From positions 6,641-70,640 of the forward strand of contig CAZLOH010000028.1 in the NCBI GenBank assembly GCA_964561105.1: a DNA stretch of 64,000 bases, written 5' to 3'. Position 1 is the first letter of the stretch. The number at the start of each line of letters is the position of its first letter. The stretch comes from JADLHS01 sp964561105. Lineage in GTDB: Bacteria; Verrucomicrobiota; Verrucomicrobiia; Limisphaerales; JADLHS01. The position numbers were made by a program, and so were the translations under genes. Positions 46,321 through 55,389 of this stretch are shown piece after piece. The notes under the pieces were generated by a model. It had not been told where the DNA came from. It made no database searches and was given only the letters and a program-made list of their open reading frames with translations.

Positions 46321-48492
46321 TCAGTATTTTTGTTTGATCTCCGGCCCGGATTTTTCCGATCCGGGACCGCCCGCAGACGGTTCGGATTCCTCGTTCTTGG
46401 CGTAGTAATCGTGGTAGTAGCCGCTGTAGTAGTAATAGCTTTCGTCCTGGGACATGTTGATGTTGTTGAGGACGATGCCGACGAGGTTGCCGCCGACCTT
46501 CTCGATCAACTGCTTGGCCCGGATGTTCATCGGCTGCGGGTAGCGGCGGTATTGGATGACCTGAACCGTGATGTCCACTTCGCTGGCCAGGATGGACGCA
46601 TCACTCACGCCCATGATCGGCGGCGAATCGAAGAAGACGAAATCGTAGCGCTGCTTGAGGTCGCCGATGAGTTCCTTCATCTGGCTGGAACTCAGGATGC
46701 CCAGGGAACTGCTGGGGAGCTTGCCGCTGGCCAGGAAGTCGAGGGTGGGCTGGTTCGTCCGCTGGATGACTTCGTCGAGGGAGTTCTGCTTGAGCAGATA
46801 ATTGGTCAACCCAAGATTATTCGTCAGGCGCAGCAGTTTGTGCAGGGTCGGACGGCGCAAGTCGGAGTCCACCACCACCACCCGCTGGCCGCTCTGGGCG
46901 AACACGGTGGCGAGGTTGAGGACGGTGGTGGATTTACCTTCGCCGGCGCCCGCGCTGACGACCGCCACGGTGTTCAGCTTGTCATCCTTGCGCGCAAACA
47001 TGAGATTGGTGCGCAAGACCCGGTACGCTTCAGCGTGCGGGCTCTCCGCTCCTTCCTCGATGAGGTAACCGACATTCTGTGGGATGACTCCCAGGACGGG
47101 CGATTGCAGGGAGCGCTCGACATCGTCAATGGTCTTGACGCTGGTGTCGAGATATTCGATGAAGAACGCGAGGCCGACGCCGACCACCAGCCCGATGACC
47201 ACGCCCAGGATGATGTTCAATGGTTTGTTCGGACGCACGGGTTTGATCCCGGGGAGGGCGCGTTCCATGATTTCCACCTGGCCGACGCGCGGCAGGGCAC
47301 GATCAATTTCCTCGAGTTTTATCTTCCGGTCCAACAAGCGGCGGAAATCAATCATGTCATCCAGCTTGCGTTTCTGGTCGTAGTACGGGCGGCTTTCAGT
47401 GAGCTTGGCCTGGTCAAGTTTTCGTGCGGTTTCCACGGAATCCGTCAGACTGTCTAGTTCCGCCTTGGCTGTGGCCAGTTGGGTTTCCAAACCCTGCATG
47501 ATGCCCTCAACCCGTGCGTCAATCTTCTCATTCAACAATTTCCGCTGTTCTTGGATGCGGATGTACTCCGGATGTTTTGGGCTGATGTCGTTCCCCAAGG
47601 AGGTAAATTTCTGGTCGGCGGCATTAAGCTCATTGATCAATTCATTCAGGGTCGGGTCCATCGGCAGGCCGGACATGGTCGGCAGCACTTCCCGCAACTG
47701 TTTTTTGTCGAGCGCCTTCAACTGTTCGTATTGTTTTTTTCGCCCGTTGTAGATGACTTCGCGATCAAGCTTGGCGGCGTTGTAGCGTCGGTAGTCCTCA
47801 TTTTCCACCTGTTGCTGCGGGGCGGAACCCAGGGCGTCGGAGTCCGAGATGTGGAGCTTGACGCGCAGGTCAGCCAGTTCCTTTTTGGCTTTCTCAATGG
47901 CCGTGTCCTGCTCCCTGGCCTGCTTGTTCAAGGACTCGATTCCTCCGGTGACCAGTTCACCCCCTTTTTCGAGCCGCCACTTTTGATAGACTTCGGCGAT
48001 GGTATTTGCCAACTCCGCCGCCTCTCTCGGATCCTCGCTGAAGACCTGGATGTCAATCAGCGTGGTGTTGCGCACCGGGCGCAAATTCAAACGACTACGG
48101 AGCAGGCGCAAAGTTTCGGGCGTTTTTAGCTTGGTGCCGTCGTAGTACTTCCGCCCCCAAACCTCATTCAGATTGAGGGCGTCAATAACATTGTCCAAAA
48201 TCGCGGCCGACTGGATGATTTCAAATTCGGTCTGGATGAAATAGGGGTCGTAGGGCGTGTAGCGGAGCCCACTTCCGCCGGTGAGTTCCTGAATGTCCGA
48301 CTTGTCCCGCTCAACCTTGATGCGGGCGGTGCTGGCGAAGGATTCCGGCAGGATGAACGTGACGAGCGTGGCGGTGATGACCACGAGCAGAAACACCGCA
48401 ATGATGACGGTCTTGCGAATGCGGATAATCCGCCAGTAATCCAGGAAGTGAAGTCTCGATTCCTGTTGCGGTTGAAGTTTCAGCGGATCCAT
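46321..48492 (-). CDS. polysaccharide co-polymerase with BY-type tyrosine kinase domain (Wzc-like)
   Basis: The 723-residue inner-membrane protein has a Wzz domain (two membrane helices near residues 30-50 and 410-430, with a long coiled-coil periplasmic part) and a cytoplasmic tyrosine kinase: Walker A SAGAGEGKSTTVLNLA, Walker A' VVVVDSDLRRPT and Walker B FVFFDSPPI. The C-terminal tyrosine cluster (ESYYYYSGYYHDYY) is the autophosphorylation tail. It controls polymer length and export with Wza. A terminator-like hairpin ends just 6 bases before its start codon. Confidence 0.9.
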   Translation of the reverse strand: MDPLKLQPQQESRLHFLDYWRIIRIRKTVIIAVFLLVVITATLVTFILPESFASTARIKVERDKSDIQELTGGSGLRYTPYDPYFIQTEFEIIQSAAILDNVIDALNLNEVWGRKYYDGTKLKTPETLRLLRSRLNLRPVRNTTLIDIQVFSEDPREAAELANTIAEVYQKWRLEKGGELVTGGIESLNKQAREQDTAIEKAKKELADLRVKLHISDSDALGSAPQQQVENEDYRRYNAAKLDREVIYNGRKKQYEQLKALDKKQLREVLPTMSGLPMDPTLNELINELNAADQKFTSLGNDISPKHPEYIRIQEQRKLLNEKIDARVEGIMQGLETQLATAKAELDSLTDSVETARKLDQAKLTESRPYYDQKRKLDDMIDFRRLLDRKIKLEEIDRALPRVGQVEIMERALPGIKPVRPNKPLNIILGVVIGLVVGVGLAFFIEYLDTSVKTIDDVERSLQSPVLGVIPQNVGYLIEEGAESPHAEAYRVLRTNLMFARKDDKLNTVAVVSAGAGEGKSTTVLNLATVFAQSGQRVVVVDSDLRRPTLHKLLRLTNNLGLTNYLLKQNSLDEVIQRTNQPTLDFLASGKLPSSSLGILSSSQMKELIGDLKQRYDFVFFDSPPIMGVSDASILASEVDITVQVIQYRRYPQPMNIRAKQLIEKVGGNLVGIVLNNINMSQDESYYYYSGYYHDYYAKNEESEPSAGGPGSEKSGPEIKQKY

Positions 48493-48497
48493 AGTTC

Positions 48498-48532
48498 AAA
48501 AAAAAAGGGGCCAGTATGTACGACCCAGCCCC
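48498..48532 (-). terminator. Rho-independent terminator between barrel and kinase genes
   Basis: On the minus strand GGGGCT pairs with GGCCCC (one G-U pair) around a 14-base loop, followed by nine T residues (48506-48498). It is 26 bases after the barrel gene's stop. It lies directly before the kinase ATG, so no room for a ribosome-binding site remains between. Confidence 0.6.
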
Positions 48533-48558
48533 AAACCCTGACCGGACACATCCTCAAT

Positions 48559-49872
48559 TCAATACGACCCGGTCACACCCAGGTAAACCCGATTGCGATC
48601 ATAGGATTGTCCTGCGATATCGGAATTGTTGTTGTCATAGTTGTAGCCCACATGGGCCGAAATGTTCTTGGTAAACTCGTAGGCCAGATCGAAGCCGAGT
48701 TCGTAGAAGACATACCCCTGGCCATCCACGGACGGGCCGCCGCCGTTGTAAGTCGCGTTTTGCACGGTCGCCCTGAAGGTGCTGACGAGGTGAGCGATGA
48801 GTTCGTGCGTCAGGCTGCCGTAAAACAGGGTTGAATCCTGGTCGCGGATGTAATCGGTACCCATTTGTTGTCCGGCGTAATTCGCGGCGCTCAGAGTGTA
48901 GAGTAAGCCGATGTCAAAGGTCGTCGTGGTCTGGAATTGATATTTCAAATCGGCCATGACATAGGGCGTCCAGTTATTCTGAGCCGTCGGATCGCCGTAG
49001 TAATCGGAATAAGTCGCACCGCCCTTGAGCAGGCCGGACAGGTTGGGAGTAAACGTCTGCTGAGCGCCGGCGTAAACGGTATGACTGCGACGATTCTTGT
49101 TGTCGCTGTAAATGGCCTGCCCGGTGTTCAGGGTCAGGATCTGTTGATCCGCAGTATAGACCGACTGGCCGTAGGTGTAGCCCAGGATGCCGGTGGTCTG
49201 CGGGTTTAGTTTCCACTCGCTGTCCAAAACGACCTGGTTGTCCACGCGGTTGAGCAAGCCGGCGTTGCTGGCCGAGGCGAAAATTGGTGTAGGAAACGCG
49301 GGAATGTAGGTCGCCTGGTCGTCCTCGTAGTTGTAGTAAGCGTTGTTGTAGCTCGCTCGCAATCCCAGGAGTTCGGTGGCCACGTAGTTGAAACCGATGC
49401 TCCCGTAATTCACGATGTTGTCGCCCGAAACCACCTGCGCCGTGGAGAGCGGCAGGTTCGCCGCCCGCAGTTGATCCGGCTCCTGACCCAGCACGAACGA
49501 ATCCGTCACATTCATGCTCAAGCGGGGATTGAACGTGTGCGCCAAACCGAGATTGGCGGTCTGCGTCAACGTCCACTTGCCATTCTGGTTGAGCGGCTGC
49601 TGCTCATAATACTTCGCCGAGAGCAGGTAGCCGAGGTTGAAGGATGTCTGCTCCCCGGCCAGACCGAAGTGCAACTCGGGCGCAATCTCGTAGCCCCATG
49701 AAGACTGCCCATTTTCGATGGTATCAATGTTGGAGTCGTAGAAGCCGCGCAAGGACGCGGCCACGCTCCATGGCTTGGTAGCCTGCATGTCGTTGAGGGC
49801 GGAGGACTCGACGGCATGGAGCGCGGAGGTCCCGAGCGCGATGAAACCCAGAGAGACGGCAAATTTGTTCAT
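48559..49872 (-). CDS. outer-membrane beta-barrel protein
   Basis: The 437-residue protein has a signal peptide (KFAVSLGFIALGTSALHA) and alternating amphipathic strands throughout, such as FNLGYLLSAKYYE, LRASYNNAYYNYED and ITAHVGYNYD-like ISAHVGYNYDNNN. The last residues VYLGVTGSY end in an aromatic residue, the usual signal for barrel insertion. Related barrels accompany exopolysaccharide clusters. It has its own good promoter and a terminator behind it. Confidence 0.8.
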   Translation of the reverse strand: MNKFAVSLGFIALGTSALHAVESSALNDMQATKPWSVAASLRGFYDSNIDTIENGQSSWGYEIAPELHFGLAGEQTSFNLGYLLSAKYYEQQPLNQNGKWTLTQTANLGLAHTFNPRLSMNVTDSFVLGQEPDQLRAANLPLSTAQVVSGDNIVNYGSIGFNYVATELLGLRASYNNAYYNYEDDQATYIPAFPTPIFASASNAGLLNRVDNQVVLDSEWKLNPQTTGILGYTYGQSVYTADQQILTLNTGQAIYSDNKNRRSHTVYAGAQQTFTPNLSGLLKGGATYSDYYGDPTAQNNWTPYVMADLKYQFQTTTTFDIGLLYTLSAANYAGQQMGTDYIRDQDSTLFYGSLTHELIAHLVSTFRATVQNATYNGGGPSVDGQGYVFYELGFDLAYEFTKNISAHVGYNYDNNNSDIAGQSYDRNRVYLGVTGSY

Positions 49873-49924
49873 AAATAAAGTTATCCGATTATTTTTGAAT
49901 CCAGAGACGACGTTTGCTCAGAGG

Positions 49925-49952
49925 TTTATACGGACTCACCAAAAACTGTCAA
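49925..49952 (-). promoter_or_regulatory. strong sigma-70-like promoter for the barrel gene
   Basis: On the minus strand TTGACA (49952-49947) and TATAAA (49930-49925) are 16 bases apart. This is a near-consensus promoter. It predicts an RNA start near 49918 and a leader of about 45 bases. It lies in the 49873-50141 gap, which is AT-rich and has no gene. Confidence 0.65.
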
Positions 49953-50141
49953 ACAAATGTTGCGTCTTTTTTTTGCCCGCGACTGGTCCGCTGGTCATTC
50001 TGGATTCGCGCTACTGCAACGGATCAGTTTGGATGCTCAAGAGAAAGACAGCGCGACCGGCCATTTGTTCAAGATAAATTCACCGGTCCGTCACCTACCG
50101 TTCTGGTTGCGGACAGCACCCAAACACTATGTTCAAGCAAA

Positions 50142-50900
50142 TCACAGACCCGGAATCACCAAACTTTGCCCCACGCGCAATTTTCGCGGATTCAGGCCCG
50201 GGTTCACCGAATACAGCGCATCCAGTTTGATGTGATAGCGGCGGGCGATGGCCGTGGGCGTTTCACCCGCCTGAACTCGGTGCGTGCGAGTGGAAGCCCT
50301 AACCTGTGCGGATTGTGTCGGAATGGAAGCAGTGCCACCGGTTCGCGCGCGCGTCGCGATCGTATTCCCGCCCGTGGCAGGCTCAACCGCCCGGGCCTCG
50401 GTGAGGCCGCCGGGCAATTTTACGGCGGAGGCCAGCCGCAAGCGATCCAGCTCATCGCGCAGTTGCCTGTTTTCGGCCGCCATCCGCTCCAACTGACGTT
50501 GCAAATCGAGGGACGGTGGCAAAGGCAGGACCGCTTTGGCCAACTGCTCTTTCAGCCGGACAATCTGCCCCTGGACCGTCTGGAGGTTGTCGGCATGGGG
50601 ACGCAACTGCAGAAATTTCTGGTAGTGATAAATGGCCGCCGCCGGGTCGGCCGCTTGTTCCGCGTAGAGGATGCCGAGTTCAAAGTGCGCCGCCGCCGAC
50701 CGGGGATTGGTCTCCAACGCCTGCTCAAACGCTTCGATCGCTCCCGGATAATCCCTGGCCCGCACGCGGCCGCGGCCGATGAGAAACTGCGGCTCCTTGG
50801 TTTCATCGGCCGCGCCCGGTCCCGACGGAGCACAACCCCACCAGGCAAGGCAGCAACAAATCACCAAGCCCAGACGCAGAAGTTGGTTCGACGCCATCAC
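50142..50900 (-). CDS. TPR and LysM lipoprotein
   Basis: The 252-residue protein has a lipobox (LAWWGC), TPR-type helices (AIEAFEQALETNPRSAAAHFELGILYAE, about 50-85), a coiled coil (RQLERMAAENRQLRDELDRL) and a C-terminal LysM domain (THRVQAGETPTAIARRYHIKLDALYSVNPG, then LRVGQSLVIPG). LysM binds peptidoglycan, so it likely tethers envelope proteins. It lies 269 bases upstream of the barrel gene in the same direction. Confidence 0.82.
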   Translation of the reverse strand: MMASNQLLRLGLVICCCLAWWGCAPSGPGAADETKEPQFLIGRGRVRARDYPGAIEAFEQALETNPRSAAAHFELGILYAEQAADPAAAIYHYQKFLQLRPHADNLQTVQGQIVRLKEQLAKAVLPLPPSLDLQRQLERMAAENRQLRDELDRLRLASAVKLPGGLTEARAVEPATGGNTIATRARTGGTASIPTQSAQVRASTRTHRVQAGETPTAIARRYHIKLDALYSVNPGLNPRKLRVGQSLVIPGL

Positions 50901-50950
50901 GCGCGAAAAATAACGGAACCTCGGTCGCGAGGCAATGCCGCGCTACCGTG

Positions 50951-51799
50951 CTACCGGGTGTGCGATTCGCCCGCGCGGTCACCGCCATCGCGGCTCTCAG
51001 TTCCAGATACGAAGGGATTCTTTGCCCGGTCGGCCCAGCCCAATCGCGGGACAAAGAACGGGCTGACCGTCAGATAAATCCAGCCCACGATCAGATGCGT
51101 ACCAAAGACAAATCCCAACTGAACCAACCCCAGCGCGCCGGTCGCATACAAAAGAATCGCCACTGCCATCAACAGCGCCCCGGGCATCATCGCCGCTCCG
51201 GCCAGCCGCCAACTGCCGCGCCCATCCAGCTCCCGATTCGCAAAATAACCGATCAACCACACCGGCCCGCAATAGATCGTCGCCAGCACCGACCAGCTTA
51301 CCAGCAACCAACCCACTACGACCGCGATCACTTCCGCCAGCAGCATCGGCCGCCATGCGCCCCAGCGCGGCGCCAGCTCCGCGCGGTTGAACGCAATGAT
51401 CCAGCCCGCGGGATAGTTCATCGGCAGGTAGCCCAGCAGGGAATGAACGACCACATTGGTTCGCCCAAACTCGACCTGAAAATGCGCCAGCGAACGGACT
51501 TCACCCGAATGGGTCAGGTCCACGGCCACGGAAAGAAACTGGCCCTCGGCCAGAAGCTGCGGGGAGGCGCCGCGCCAATCCAGCCGCGCGGAACGCACTT
51601 CGCTGTCGGGCGGCAGTTGCTCAATCGCCGCGGTCACGATCGGGAAAAAATCTTCGTGCAGCAGCCCGGCGACGGTGGCCGCCACCAGCAAGGCCACAAT
51701 CAATTGCACGAGCAACAGCCGCCGCCCGGTGGCATGGGCGAACGCCGCCACTCCCCGAGGGGTGACGGGCTCCCACGCGGAACTGGAGGTTGCTTTCAT
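50951..51799 (-). CDS. hypothetical multi-pass membrane protein
   Basis: The 282-residue protein has one membrane helix at about 28-46 (LLVQLIVALLVAATVAGLL), a soluble part with PDSEVRSARLDWRGASP, and about four later helices (LLAEVIAVVVGWLLVSW, AMMPGALLMAVAILLYATG, LGFVFGTHLIVGWIYLT). I do not recognise a family. It lies between the LysM lipoprotein and the DUF6941-like gene on the same strand. It ends in a charged tail with RDGGDRAGESH. Confidence 0.6.
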   Translation of the reverse strand: MKATSSSAWEPVTPRGVAAFAHATGRRLLLVQLIVALLVAATVAGLLHEDFFPIVTAAIEQLPPDSEVRSARLDWRGASPQLLAEGQFLSVAVDLTHSGEVRSLAHFQVEFGRTNVVVHSLLGYLPMNYPAGWIIAFNRAELAPRWGAWRPMLLAEVIAVVVGWLLVSWSVLATIYCGPVWLIGYFANRELDGRGSWRLAGAAMMPGALLMAVAILLYATGALGLVQLGFVFGTHLIVGWIYLTVSPFFVPRLGWADRAKNPFVSGTESRDGGDRAGESHTR

Positions 51800-51848
51800 C
51801 GGCTTCGAGAGCAGGAAGCCCGGGCGAGAAATCCCCGCGCCGTGTCGG

Positions 51849-52295
51849 TCAGGCGGGTGGCGTTTCCGGGGATGCCGGCTGGCCGCCCGGCGGCGGCGGT
51901 GGCGGCGTCACGATGACCGGCACCGGATAACGCAGCTTCATCACGTCATCCACCAGCACTTCCACCATGTACGCGCCCGGAGTCTTGAATTCCACCTGGC
52001 CAAACAGCGTGACGTTGGTGGCGTGGTAGGCCGCGTCTTTCAACGCAAATTTCACTTCGCCTTTGCGGAGCACCGTCGTTTGGTCCGGCGCAATCAGGCG
52101 CACGCTTTCGGTGAACTGGCCAATGCCCGCCGTCCAGCGATTGAAGATGCTGAGCTTGTACGCCACCACCGGCAACTGCGGCACGCGGATGAAATTGATC
52201 ACGCCGATCAAAAAGAAATTGCCGTTAGCCTCCTGGCGGATTTCCTCGCACATCAGCGAGCATTGCAGGTCAGGTAAAATTCGCGTCGGGGTCAT
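51849..52295 (-). CDS. DUF6941-like small protein
   Basis: The 148-residue protein reads LQCSLMCEEIRQEANGNFFLIGVINFIRVPQ, then LSIFNRWTAGIGQFTESVRL and EFKTPGAYMVEVLVDDVMKLRYPVPV, with a Pro-rich tail PPPPPPGGQPASPETPPA. This resembles the DUF6941 family, a small beta-rich domain without known function. No signal peptide is present, so it is probably cytoplasmic. It precedes the membrane protein gene by 49 bases. Confidence 0.6.
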   Translation of the reverse strand: MTPTRILPDLQCSLMCEEIRQEANGNFFLIGVINFIRVPQLPVVAYKLSIFNRWTAGIGQFTESVRLIAPDQTTVLRKGEVKFALKDAAYHATNVTLFGQVEFKTPGAYMVEVLVDDVMKLRYPVPVIVTPPPPPPGGQPASPETPPA

Positions 52296-52314
52296 GATTG
52301 GTCTCCGGGTAAAA

Positions 52315-53202
52315 TTATTTCGTGGCCTGCTCGGCCGCGCGCACCGTGTTTTGCATCAACATCGCAATGGTCATGGGGCCGACCCCGCCGGGATTGGGCG
52401 TGATTTTGCCGGCCACGGGCAGAACTTCCGCAAACGCCACGTCGCCGACCAGGCGGGAGCCGCTCCTGGCGGTCGCATCCGGCACACGGTTCACCCCCAC
52501 GTCCATCACCGCGGCGCCGGGCTTCACCATGTCCGCCTTCACAAACTCCGGCACTCCCATCGCCGCCACCAAAATATCCGCGCGCCGGCAGTGCGCCTTG
52601 ATCTCGCGCGTGGCGGAATGACAAATCGTGACGGTCGCGTTGGCCGTCCGCCCCTTTTGACAGAGCATGGCGGCCATCGGTTTGCCGACGATGTTGCCGC
52701 GCCCCAGGATCACGACTTCCGCCCCCTCGGTTCGCACTCCCGCGCGGACCAACAGCTCGCGCACTCCGGCGGGCGTGCAAGGTTGAAAACCCGTGTCGTC
52801 TCCCAGCATGAGCTTGCCGACATTGATCGGATGAAATCCATCCACGTCTTTGGCGGGCAGCACGGTGGCATAGACCACTTCCTGGCGAATCTGTTTGGGC
52901 AGGGGCGCTTGCACGAGGATTCCGTGCAACCGGGGAGTTACATTCAACCGGGCCAGCAACGTGAGCAGTTCAGTTTCCGAGGTCAACTCCGGCAGCACAT
53001 GAGTTTCGGACAAGATGCCCAGCTCGGCGCAGGCTTTTTCTTTGCGCCCGACATACACTTTCGAGGCCGGATCCTCGCCTACGCGGACGAAGGCCAGCCC
53101 CGGCTGGATGCCCCGCGCCTGAAGGGCGGCGATGCGTTCGTGAAGTTCGCTCTGGATCTGCGCGGCGACGGCCCGCCCGTCAATGAGGTGCGCCGCCGGC
53201 AT
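52315..53202 (-). CDS. folD: bifunctional methylenetetrahydrofolate dehydrogenase/cyclohydrolase
   Basis: FolD interconverts 5,10-methylene-, methenyl- and 10-formyl-THF. The 295-residue protein has VGEDPASKVYVGRKEKA, the catalytic Lys region, GILVQAPLPKQI, DVDGFHPINVGKL, the NADP-binding VILGRGNIVGKPMAAML and PNPGGVGPMTIAML. Its start overlaps the upstream SH3 gene by one base (TAATG). Confidence 0.95.
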   Translation of the reverse strand: MPAAHLIDGRAVAAQIQSELHERIAALQARGIQPGLAFVRVGEDPASKVYVGRKEKACAELGILSETHVLPELTSETELLTLLARLNVTPRLHGILVQAPLPKQIRQEVVYATVLPAKDVDGFHPINVGKLMLGDDTGFQPCTPAGVRELLVRAGVRTEGAEVVILGRGNIVGKPMAAMLCQKGRTANATVTICHSATREIKAHCRRADILVAAMGVPEFVKADMVKPGAAVMDVGVNRVPDATARSGSRLVGDVAFAEVLPVAGKITPNPGGVGPMTIAMLMQNTVRAAEQATK

Positions 53203-54248
53203 TATTTGGGCACGACGTAAATCTTCTGAATCGTCAGCACCGGCGTGTTCTTCCAGCGTTGATCCAGCCCCTCCTGCCCGCTCACGATGATGTGGCGGCC
53301 CTGGTAACGGCTCATCTCGAGTTGCGGCGTCGGGCTGTAGAGGTAATTGATTAATTTACCGGTCTCCGGACTGTAAAGTCCAAATTGAGTCGGCGCCTGG
53401 ATGCTGATCGTGCCTTTTACGACACCTTCGTGTGAAACGAAACGCGGGATGTCCACTTCCTCAATCACCGCCGGTGGGGGCGCGGCGTTGACGTCGTCCG
53501 GTTGCGGCGCGGGCGAAGGCTCGACGGCGGGATTGGTCGCGATGATTCCCGGCGTGTCCGTTGTCGTATTCGCCAGCTCCGGCGCGGGCGTCACGGCGGC
53601 AGTCTCCGGCGGGGCCGCCGTGTCGGGCGGGGCCACGGAAACCACCGGCGGCACGGCCGACTCGGTTGCCGCTTGTTGCACGTAACTGGCCGCCACGAAC
53701 GCATACGCGCCGGCGGGCGGTTCGATCTCCAGCCATTTACCTTTGGCGGAAACTTCCTTCACGGTGGCGCCCTGTTGGAGCACGCCCACGATGCTGTAGT
53801 TTTCTCCCGGCCCGGTGCGCACGTTCAGTTTCCGGGGTTTCACGGTTTTATTGTCATCCACGTAGGCGCTATGCACCCAGACATGCGCCGTGGCGGGAAA
53901 ATCAATCTTCGCCCACTGCGCCGGTTCACCGGGCTTGGGCTTCGGCAGGATGACCTGTTCAATCACGGTGACGGCGTCCCCTTGTTTGAGCTTGGTAAAG
54001 ACTTCGCCCTTATAGCCGGCCTTGCCGCGCACGTTCACATTGTTCCCGGTGATGGTTGCCGCGCCCGGAGACAACACGATGGGTTTCTCGGTCGCCGCCG
54101 CTTTGCTGTTGTGTTTGGCCGTGGCCGGCTTCGCCGGTTTTTCCGCCGGTGGTGAAGTCTTCGTGGGTTCGAGTTGTCCGTCCGCGTGCGCCATCAGTGC
54201 GCCGGCCAGCAAGAGCGCGCTGCCAATCATCCATCCATTCTTTTTCAT
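53202..54248 (-). CDS. secreted protein with two bacterial SH3 domains
   Basis: The 348-residue protein has a signal peptide (SALLLAGALMAHA), two SH3b domains (ATITGNNVNVRGKAGYKGEVFTK near 65-110; KLNVRTGPGENYSIVGVLQQG near 140-190), a Pro/Ala-rich linker and a C-terminal domain with VVKGTISIQAPTQFGLY and YQGRHIIVSGQE. SH3b domains bind peptidoglycan, so it is probably periplasmic. Its stop overlaps the folD start by one base. Confidence 0.8.
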   Translation of the reverse strand: MKKNGWMIGSALLLAGALMAHADGQLEPTKTSPPAEKPAKPATAKHNSKAAATEKPIVLSPGAATITGNNVNVRGKAGYKGEVFTKLKQGDAVTVIEQVILPKPKPGEPAQWAKIDFPATAHVWVHSAYVDDNKTVKPRKLNVRTGPGENYSIVGVLQQGATVKEVSAKGKWLEIEPPAGAYAFVAASYVQQAATESAVPPVVSVAPPDTAAPPETAAVTPAPELANTTTDTPGIIATNPAVEPSPAPQPDDVNAAPPPAVIEEVDIPRFVSHEGVVKGTISIQAPTQFGLYSPETGKLINYLYSPTPQLEMSRYQGRHIIVSGQEGLDQRWKNTPVLTIQKIYVVPK

Positions 54249-54251
54249 AGC

Positions 54252-54956
54252 TCAGGAAAGTAGAGTTTTAATCTCAGTCTGTGTCAATGTCCGCCATCGG
54301 CCAACTTTCAGTTCGCCGAGTTTGATTCTGCCAATCATCGTTCGCACCAGCCGCTTCACGGTCCGCCCCTGCGAAGCAAAGAGCCGGCGCACCTCGCGGT
54401 TCTTGCCCTCGGCCAGTTCGAGTTCCACCACGCTGACGGAGTTCGTCGCGGAAACAATCCACGCCCGTTCCGCCATGAGTTTCTCGCCTTCGTGCCACAC
54501 GCCGGTGGTAAATTGCCGGAGCATCGCCTCATCCACCTTGCCCTCCACGGTGGCCACGTAGCGTTTGCGCACACCGTAGCGCGGATGAGTCAGGCGCAGC
54601 GCGAATTCTCCATCATTGGTCAGGAAAAGCAATCCCTCGCTGGCATAGTCCAGCCGCCCCACCGAATTCACGATCCGCCATTCCGGGGGCAACAACTCAT
54701 AAATCGTCGGCCGTTGATGTTCGTCCTGCTTGGAACACACGCAGCCCCGCGGTTTGTGCAACGCCACATACAACTTCTTCTGGCTGCGAACTGGTTTGCC
54801 GTCCACCGCCACCCGGTCGCGATCCGGGTCCACCTTGGTGCCGAGCAACCGAACGGTTTGACCGTTGACCGCCACCTGCCCGTTCAAAATCAACTGCTCG
54901 GCGGCGCGCCGCGAAGCCACCCCCGCGTCCGCGAGGAATTTTTGGAGGCGAACCAC
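54252..54956 (-). CDS. RsuA/RluB/RluE-type pseudouridine synthase
   Basis: The protein of about 234 residues has an S4 RNA-binding domain (VRLQKFLADAGVASRRAAEQ) and the catalytic domain with the key Asp in SVGRLDYASEGLLFLTNDGE, then AEGKNREVRRLFASQGRTVKRLVR. It modifies rRNA. The best start is GTG 54956; an extension to 55013 is made of VTCH-type repeat sequence with poor conservation. It lies just downstream of the SH3 gene's start in the same direction order. Confidence 0.88.
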   Translation of the reverse strand: MVRLQKFLADAGVASRRAAEQLILNGQVAVNGQTVRLLGTKVDPDRDRVAVDGKPVRSQKKLYVALHKPRGCVCSKQDEHQRPTIYELLPPEWRIVNSVGRLDYASEGLLFLTNDGEFALRLTHPRYGVRKRYVATVEGKVDEAMLRQFTTGVWHEGEKLMAERAWIVSATNSVSVVELELAEGKNREVRRLFASQGRTVKRLVRTMIGRIKLGELKVGRWRTLTQTEIKTLLS

Positions 54957-55038
54957 GATGGCGGTGGCAGGTGACCGGTGGCAGGTGACGAGATCGCGCC
55001 GGGTACGTGTCACCCGCCACTCGTCACGCGCCGCAGCA

Positions 55039-55194
55039 TCAAGCGTCCGGCTTGGTCTTGCGCAGTCCCGTGATGCGGTCGCCCGCCTTCCACTGACCGC
55101 GTTTCTTGAGAACCTCGATGCGCTCGAAGCGCTTCATGACATTGCGCTTGCCCCCCAGGGTGGATGCGGCGCGCAGACTGCGATGCTGTGACAT
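55039..55194 (-). CDS. small basic protein of the Chlamydiae/Verrucomicrobia family (TIGR04137-like)
   Basis: The 51-residue protein MSQHRSLRAASTLGGKRNVM.. continues KRFERIEVLKKRGQWKAGDR and ITGLRKTKPDA. Its start MSQHRSL, GGKRNVxKRFER and the RVxGLxKTKP end match the small basic protein family known from Chlamydiae, Verrucomicrobia and Lentisphaerae, whose function is unknown. It is a useful marker for the source lineage. Eight-base stems GTCCGCTT/AAGCGGAC (55217-55239) form a hairpin 22 bases upstream of its start. Confidence 0.88.
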   Translation of the reverse strand: MSQHRSLRAASTLGGKRNVMKRFERIEVLKKRGQWKAGDRITGLRKTKPDA

Positions 55195-55216
55195 AAATCG
55201 TTTTGGTTAAGTGCTC

Positions 55217-55239
55217 GTCCGCTTCGGTAAAAAGCGGAC
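55217..55239 (-). other. hairpin in the leader of the small basic protein gene
   Basis: A perfect 8-bp stem (GTCCGCTT with AAGCGGAC) with a 7-base loop lies 22 bases upstream of the ATG. It could be a leader structure for this gene, but there is no T-run and no direct proof. Confidence 0.4.
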
Positions 55240-55389
55240 GGGGACTGTATCAGCGCGTGCCCGGCCTGCCAATGGCTATTTTGACACGCCATCGGGCGTT
55301 GAAACTCGCATCCCGGTCCCGGCGCGGGTTCCTGCTCGACGAACCCCGCTGGCAACCGTTACGTTCCGCTCCGCCACGAAACGGCGCTT

